In this document: positions 60,268-64,000 of the stretch, piece by piece
Numbering within the stretch: position 1 is the stretch's first letter
Layout: every line of letters begins with the position of its first letter
NCBI RefSeq assembly: GCF_029961765.1
Contig: NZ_CP124681.1
Span: 5,022,001-5,086,000 of the forward strand
Direction: 5' to 3'
DNA length: 64,000 bases
Source of the DNA: Nocardioides sp. QY071
GTDB taxonomy: Bacteria; Actinomycetota; Actinomycetes; Propionibacteriales; Nocardioidaceae
Notes under the pieces: generated by a model
What the model saw: only the letters and a program-made list of their open reading frames with translations
Databases searched by the model: none
What the model was told of the DNA's origin: nothing
Program-made: the position numbers and the translations under genes

Positions 60268-62328
60268 TCACTGCAGGAGGCCGAGGGGCAGGTCGACCGG
60301 AAGCAACGACGGCAGGACGAGGAGCACCAGGCCCAGGACCAGGGTGTAGACGACCGCGGTCCGGGGGCGGACTCGGGCGGCGTACAGCAGGAACACGGGC
60401 GTGAAGACCAGCGTGGCCGCGAGGTAGCCGCCGACGGTGACCAGGACCAGGAATGCGGCCATGGCGGCGAAGGTCCGGGCCGCGATCACGAGGTCGTGGC
60501 TCTGGGCGACGGCGACGTCCGTCGGCGCCACGCGGGTCGCGAGCACGGTGCGGCCCGCGCCTGCACCCGCCCGGTGGTCGTCGGGTTCGTCGTCGGCCGA
60601 CCTGGCGTCGCGCCACCGGCCACGGAGCTCCTGCCAGACCAGCGCGAGTGCCACGGCCAGGCCGCAGACCGCCACCAGCCGCGGCATCAGCCGCGCCTCC
60701 GCGGAGAAGCTGCCGCTGACCCAGAACGCGCCGGCGAACAGGGCGACGGCGACGAGGGCGACCGCGGCGGACCACCGCGTGCCGGCCATCGATCCCTCGA
60801 GCTCGTCGCCATCGGCGTCCTCGGCAGCGTGCTCGTCTCGATGGCCGTCGTCGACGGCACCCGAGGCGCCGCGCAGCCGCTTGACCAGCGCCCAGAGGGC
60901 CGGCACCACCAGCAGGGCGGCGAAGACCAGGACACCCGGGCGGGTCATCCAGCTCGTGCCGTCATACAGGTTGGCGGTGAGGTAGTAGTAGCGCTCCATC
61001 GGGATCGCGAGGACGAAGCCGATCAGGAAGGGGGCCCGCGGCATGCCGGTCGCCTTGAGGAAGAACCCGACCACTCCGAGCACGACCATGACCCAGAGGT
61101 CGCCGAGCTGGCCGCCCTCCTGGAACGCGCCGAGCAGCATGACCACGAGCAGCCCCGGCCCGAGGACGGCAAAGGGCACCTTGGTGAGCTTCGCGAGCGA
61201 GCCGGTCGCGAGGAAGCAGAGGAACGCGCCCGCGACCGAGGCGATGGCGAACGCCCAGACGATGAGGTACATCAGGTCGAGGTGGTCGGTCACGATCGCC
61301 GGACCGGGCTGGATGCCGTAGGTCAGCAGCATCCCGAGGAGCATCGCGGACGGTACGCCGCCGGGAATGCCGAACAGGAAGGTCGGGATTAGGTCACCGG
61401 CCTCGACGGAGTTGTTGGCGCTCTCCGGGCCGACGATGCCGCGCGGGTCGCCCTTGCCGAACTTGCGCTTGTCCTTGGCCGTGGCGACGGCTTGTCCGTA
61501 GGCGAGCCAGGTGCCCGCGGTCGCGCCCACGCCGGGGAGGACTCCAGCCCAGATGCCGATCAGGCCGCCGCGGATGACCTGGGTCCAATGGGTCAGCCAC
61601 TCGCGGATGCCGGAACCCCAGCCGCCGGTGAGCTCGACGGGCTTCTCTGCGACGCGGCGCTGCCCGACGCGGCTCGCGATCTCGGCCAGGCCGAAGATGC
61701 CCAGGGCGACCGCGACGAGCGAGAAGCCGTCGCTGAGGAAGAGCGAGCCGAACGAGAAGCGCTCCTCTGCGGTCGTTGGCGACGTGCCGACGAGGCCGAG
61801 CAGGAGTCCGAGGAAGCCGGCGGTCAGGCCCTTGACGACATTGCCGCGCGAGAGCACGGCGGCGAGGGAGACACCGAGGATGGTGAGCATGAAGAGCTCG
61901 GGGCTGCCGAAGGAGAGCACGAGCGGTCGAGCCAGCGGGATCGCGAGCGTCAGGCCGATCGCACCGATCACGCCGCCGGCCATCGAGGACAGGAACGCCA
62001 GGGACAGCGCCCGTTTTGCCTGACCCTGCCGGGCCATGGCGTAGCCATCGAGCATCGTGACGCTGGCGGAGGCCGACCCGGGCGCCCCGAGGAGCACGGC
62101 AGCGACCGTGTCGGAGGTGTGGACGACGGCGAGCGCCCCGATGAGCATCGCGAGAGCCGGCTCGGGGTCCATGCCGAACGTGACCGGCAGGAGGATCGCC
62201 ACCGCACCGGTGCCACCGAGACCGGGGATCAGGCCGATCACGAGGCCGGCCACCACACCGATGGCGAGCATGACGAGGAGCGAGGGGTCGGCGAGCGAGC
62301 CGAGGGCTGAGAAGGCTGCGTCGGTCAT
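60268..62328 (-). CDS. Tripartite tricarboxylate transporter, fused TctA-TctB membrane protein
   Basis: A 686-residue membrane protein. Residues 1 to ~500 are TctA: GLVIGLIPGLGGTGAVAILLP (residues ~28-48), ALVVHTSDTV-like segment, IWAGVLPGVGATAGTWLAYG and SANNSVEAGDLIPTFLFGIPGG. From ~513 a TctB-type four-helix domain follows (GTRWSAAVALVAVALFAGAF to LPSLLPVDLPLGLLQ) after an acidic linker. In most bacteria TctB is a separate small gene. It moves a carboxylate with the TctC protein encoded five bases upstream. ATG at 62328. Confidence 0.92.
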   Translation of the reverse strand: MTDAAFSALGSLADPSLLVMLAIGVVAGLVIGLIPGLGGTGAVAILLPVTFGMDPEPALAMLIGALAVVHTSDTVAAVLLGAPGSASASVTMLDGYAMARQGQAKRALSLAFLSSMAGGVIGAIGLTLAIPLARPLVLSFGSPELFMLTILGVSLAAVLSRGNVVKGLTAGFLGLLLGLVGTSPTTAEERFSFGSLFLSDGFSLVAVALGIFGLAEIASRVGQRRVAEKPVELTGGWGSGIREWLTHWTQVIRGGLIGIWAGVLPGVGATAGTWLAYGQAVATAKDKRKFGKGDPRGIVGPESANNSVEAGDLIPTFLFGIPGGVPSAMLLGMLLTYGIQPGPAIVTDHLDLMYLIVWAFAIASVAGAFLCFLATGSLAKLTKVPFAVLGPGLLVVMLLGAFQEGGQLGDLWVMVVLGVVGFFLKATGMPRAPFLIGFVLAIPMERYYYLTANLYDGTSWMTRPGVLVFAALLVVPALWALVKRLRGASGAVDDGHRDEHAAEDADGDELEGSMAGTRWSAAVALVAVALFAGAFWVSGSFSAEARLMPRLVAVCGLAVALALVWQELRGRWRDARSADDEPDDHRAGAGAGRTVLATRVAPTDVAVAQSHDLVIAARTFAAMAAFLVLVTVGGYLAATLVFTPVFLLYAARVRPRTAVVYTLVLGLVLLVLPSLLPVDLPLGLLQ

Positions 62329-62333
62329 GGTGG

Positions 62334-63539
62334 TCAGTCCTGCTCGATCGTGATGTCGTAGTCGGTCGCGAGGAGCGCAAGGACGTCCTCGCGCACGCTG
62401 TCGTCGACCTGGTAGGCCTCGCCGATCCGCTCGGGGAGGTCCTCGGACGCGTCGATCGGGTAGCCGCCGAGGATCTCGGCCGCGGCCTTCTGGAACTCGG
62501 GGTCGCGACCCATCTCGTCAGCGGTCGAGCGGAGCAGCTCCACCGCCTCGTCGGGAGTGTCCTCGGGCACCCACAGCGCCTTCTGGTACGTGTACGTCAG
62601 CGCGAGGATCGCCCGGTAGGTCTCGAGCTTCCCGGGGTCGGGCTGCTCGTCGTACAGGTCCTCGTAGACCTCGACGACCGTCGGCAGGTCGGGGAAGTTC
62701 GGATCGCGGACGATCTCGCCGTCCTCGTCGACCTGGCCCAGGGAGAAGAGCGGCACCGCCACGCCGTCCTCGACCAGCGGCTCGACCGCCGGCCCGTACG
62801 ACGACGTCGTCTGGTAGTCGATGTCGACCTCACCCCGCTGGAGGGCCAGGTTGACCGGACCGCGCCCCTCGAAGCCGAAGGTCGCCTTCACGTCGGCGGA
62901 GAGGAGGTCGAAGGCGAGCAGCGTCGTCAGGTCGAGGCTGGTCGCGGCGATGCCGCCGAAGACGAGCGGCGTGCCGCGGTCGACGAGGTCCTCCACCCCG
63001 TGGACGCCTGCACCGGTTCGGGCGTAGACCACGGCGCCCGTCCCGTTCGCGAGGATCGGGCGCAGCTCGTTGAAGTCGTAGCGCACCGCGGGCATGTCGA
63101 GCAGGTAGGGGACGACCGTCGACGCCGTGCTGACCAGCACCTCCGTGCCGTCCGGTTCGGCCGAGCTCATGAAGTGGTTGGTGCCGAGGATGCCCTCGCC
63201 GCCGTCGTCGTTCACCGGTGCGAGGCCGGGCGACCCGGGCACCGCGTGAGTGAGCTCGGTCGTCACGAAGCGCGCCCAGGTGTCGGTGCCGCCGCCCTCG
63301 GCGAGGGGGATCATCAGCTCGACGGTCTCACCGGCGTAGTCGCCGTCGGTCGTGGAGGCCGCCGGGTTGAGGAGGTTGCCGCCGACGACGGAGACACCCA
63401 CCGCCAGGGCGGTGAAGCCGGCCACGACGGCCGCGGCCAGCCGTGGGCTGGGCGCCCGGCGCTCGGGCGCGTCCTGCGCGGGCCGGACGTCGCCGTCTGC
63501 GGTCGCGACCACGTCGCTCTCGTTGACGTGCTGGGTCAT
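62334..63539 (-). CDS. Tripartite tricarboxylate transporter substrate-binding protein (TctC family)
   Basis: A 401-residue extracytoplasmic solute-binding protein. A charged N-terminal ~34 residues precede one hydrophobic segment (AAAVVAGFTALAVGVSVVGG), probably an uncleaved membrane anchor or atypical signal; no lipobox Cys is present. The domain starts ETVELMIPLAEGGGTDTWARF, the TctC carboxylate-binding region. ATG at 63539 follows TGGAGGAACC. Operon with TctA-TctB and the stress protein. Ligand unknown, perhaps a tricarboxylate given the PrpF gene upstream. Confidence 0.88.
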   Translation of the reverse strand: MTQHVNESDVVATADGDVRPAQDAPERRAPSPRLAAAVVAGFTALAVGVSVVGGNLLNPAASTTDGDYAGETVELMIPLAEGGGTDTWARFVTTELTHAVPGSPGLAPVNDDGGEGILGTNHFMSSAEPDGTEVLVSTASTVVPYLLDMPAVRYDFNELRPILANGTGAVVYARTGAGVHGVEDLVDRGTPLVFGGIAATSLDLTTLLAFDLLSADVKATFGFEGRGPVNLALQRGEVDIDYQTTSSYGPAVEPLVEDGVAVPLFSLGQVDEDGEIVRDPNFPDLPTVVEVYEDLYDEQPDPGKLETYRAILALTYTYQKALWVPEDTPDEAVELLRSTADEMGRDPEFQKAAAEILGGYPIDASEDLPERIGEAYQVDDSVREDVLALLATDYDITIEQD

Positions 63540-63597
63540 GGGTTCCTCCAGATCAAGCGAGCCTCGCACGGACCGGCCGTGTCAAGGGAGTGGACTG

Positions 63598-64000
63598 TCA
63601 TGCCGAGACGGACGGGAGCAGCGGGGGGTCGGGCAGCACCACGGACCCGTGGGCCAGCCGGCGGTAGGTCCGCAGGACGCCGACGACGGGCACGCCGTCG
63701 TGCTCCTCGGCGAAGGTCGTCACACACCCGGCGGGCGTGCCGAGGCGAAGTCCCGCGGCAGGGCGGTCCTGGCGCACGAGGTCGTTCACGACCGTGCCGG
63801 GGACACCCGCGGCGAGGGTCAGCGCCACCGACCCGGTGACAGGAACAGCCGGGTGGAACCGGCCCATCGACAGCATGCGAACGGTAAGATCAGTCTCCTC
63901 GCCGTCCTGCGAACCGGGGCCCGAGACCAGCGCCAGCTTGGGTACGGCGCGGGCGACGGCCTCGGGGCTCGGCGCGAGCCCCATCAGTACGCCGGCTTCC
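63598..64000 (-). CDS. PrpF-family isomerase, 3' part only
   Basis: The last ~134 residues of a PrpF/4-oxalomesaconate-tautomerase family protein; the frame is open through the right edge (EAGVLMGLAPSPE). Seen: VPKLALVSGP, MLSMGRFHPAVPVTGSVALT and IGxPxG-like RLGTPAGCVTTF. Full members are about 380 residues. The family isomerises 2-methylaconitate, aconitate-like or oxalomesaconate compounds. Its place before TctC and TctA-TctB suggests a pathway for an imported tricarboxylate. Confidence 0.8.
   Translation of the reverse strand, partial: EAGVLMGLAPSPEAVARAVPKLALVSGPGSQDGEETDLTVRMLSMGRFHPAVPVTGSVALTLAAGVPGTVVNDLVRQDRPAAGLRLGTPAGCVTTFAEEHDGVPVVGVLRTYRRLAHGSVVLPDPPLLPSVSA

Overview
The window is about 64 kb of high-GC DNA with tightly packed genes. 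Many starts are GTG, and many gene pairs overlap by four bases (ATGA or GTGA). Gene content points to a soil-type actinobacterium, perhaps Nocardioides-like: an F420-type LLM oxidoreductase, fused LivM-LivG and TctA-TctB transporters, thiolase-like/DUF35 pairs, paired acyl-CoA dehydrogenases, and IclR, TetR and GntR regulators. The genus is inference; no rRNA or tRNA gene was seen.

Region 1 (56-14071) is a catabolic block. A short-chain dehydrogenase (SDR) diverges from a TetR regulator. A seven-gene minus-strand operon (11557 down to 1609) then encodes a sugar-type ABC importer (permease, lipoprotein, double ATPase), an ATP-dependent hydantoinase/acetone-carboxylase-type pair (HyuA-like and HyuB-like), an iron-type alcohol dehydrogenase and a class II aldolase. 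A divergent IclR regulator and an aldehyde dehydrogenase flank it. This looks like uptake, ATP-driven carboxylation or ring opening, then oxidation and C-C cleavage of an unknown substrate.

Region 2 (14366-22243) is scarred DNA. It holds a secreted RTX-repeat protein, a multiply frameshifted tyrosine recombinase remnant, an MFS transporter with a damaged C-terminus, and a half-length peptide ABC permease joined to an aldehyde dehydrogenase at a short direct repeat. An acetoacetyl-CoA synthetase (19757-21718) lies intact within this region.

Region 3 (22244-59721) is a large CoA-dependent degradation cluster. It contains a 4-hydroxyacetophenone-monooxygenase-like Baeyer-Villiger enzyme with ligase, hydratase and thiolase; a second ligase plus SDR; three overlapping SDR genes; a complete branched-chain-type ABC importer; a PaaK-like ligase; two thiolase-like/DUF35 pairs resembling steroid side-chain retro-aldolases; a CoA transferase; two acyl-CoA dehydrogenase pairs; enoyl-CoA hydratase, MaoC hydratase and thioesterase; and a second HyuA/HyuB pair with a separate small zinc protein. 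A GntR regulator sits inside. An AT-rich element near AAYTATGAYAYTA recurs at seven promoter regions here and may mark a regulon. The substrate could be a terpenoid, alicyclic or steroid-like side chain or an aryl ketone; the sequence does not decide.

Region 4 (59844-64000) holds a universal stress protein, a tripartite tricarboxylate-type transporter (fused TctA-TctB plus TctC) and the 3' part of a PrpF-family isomerase running off the right edge. Together they suggest uptake and isomerisation of a tricarboxylate-like compound.
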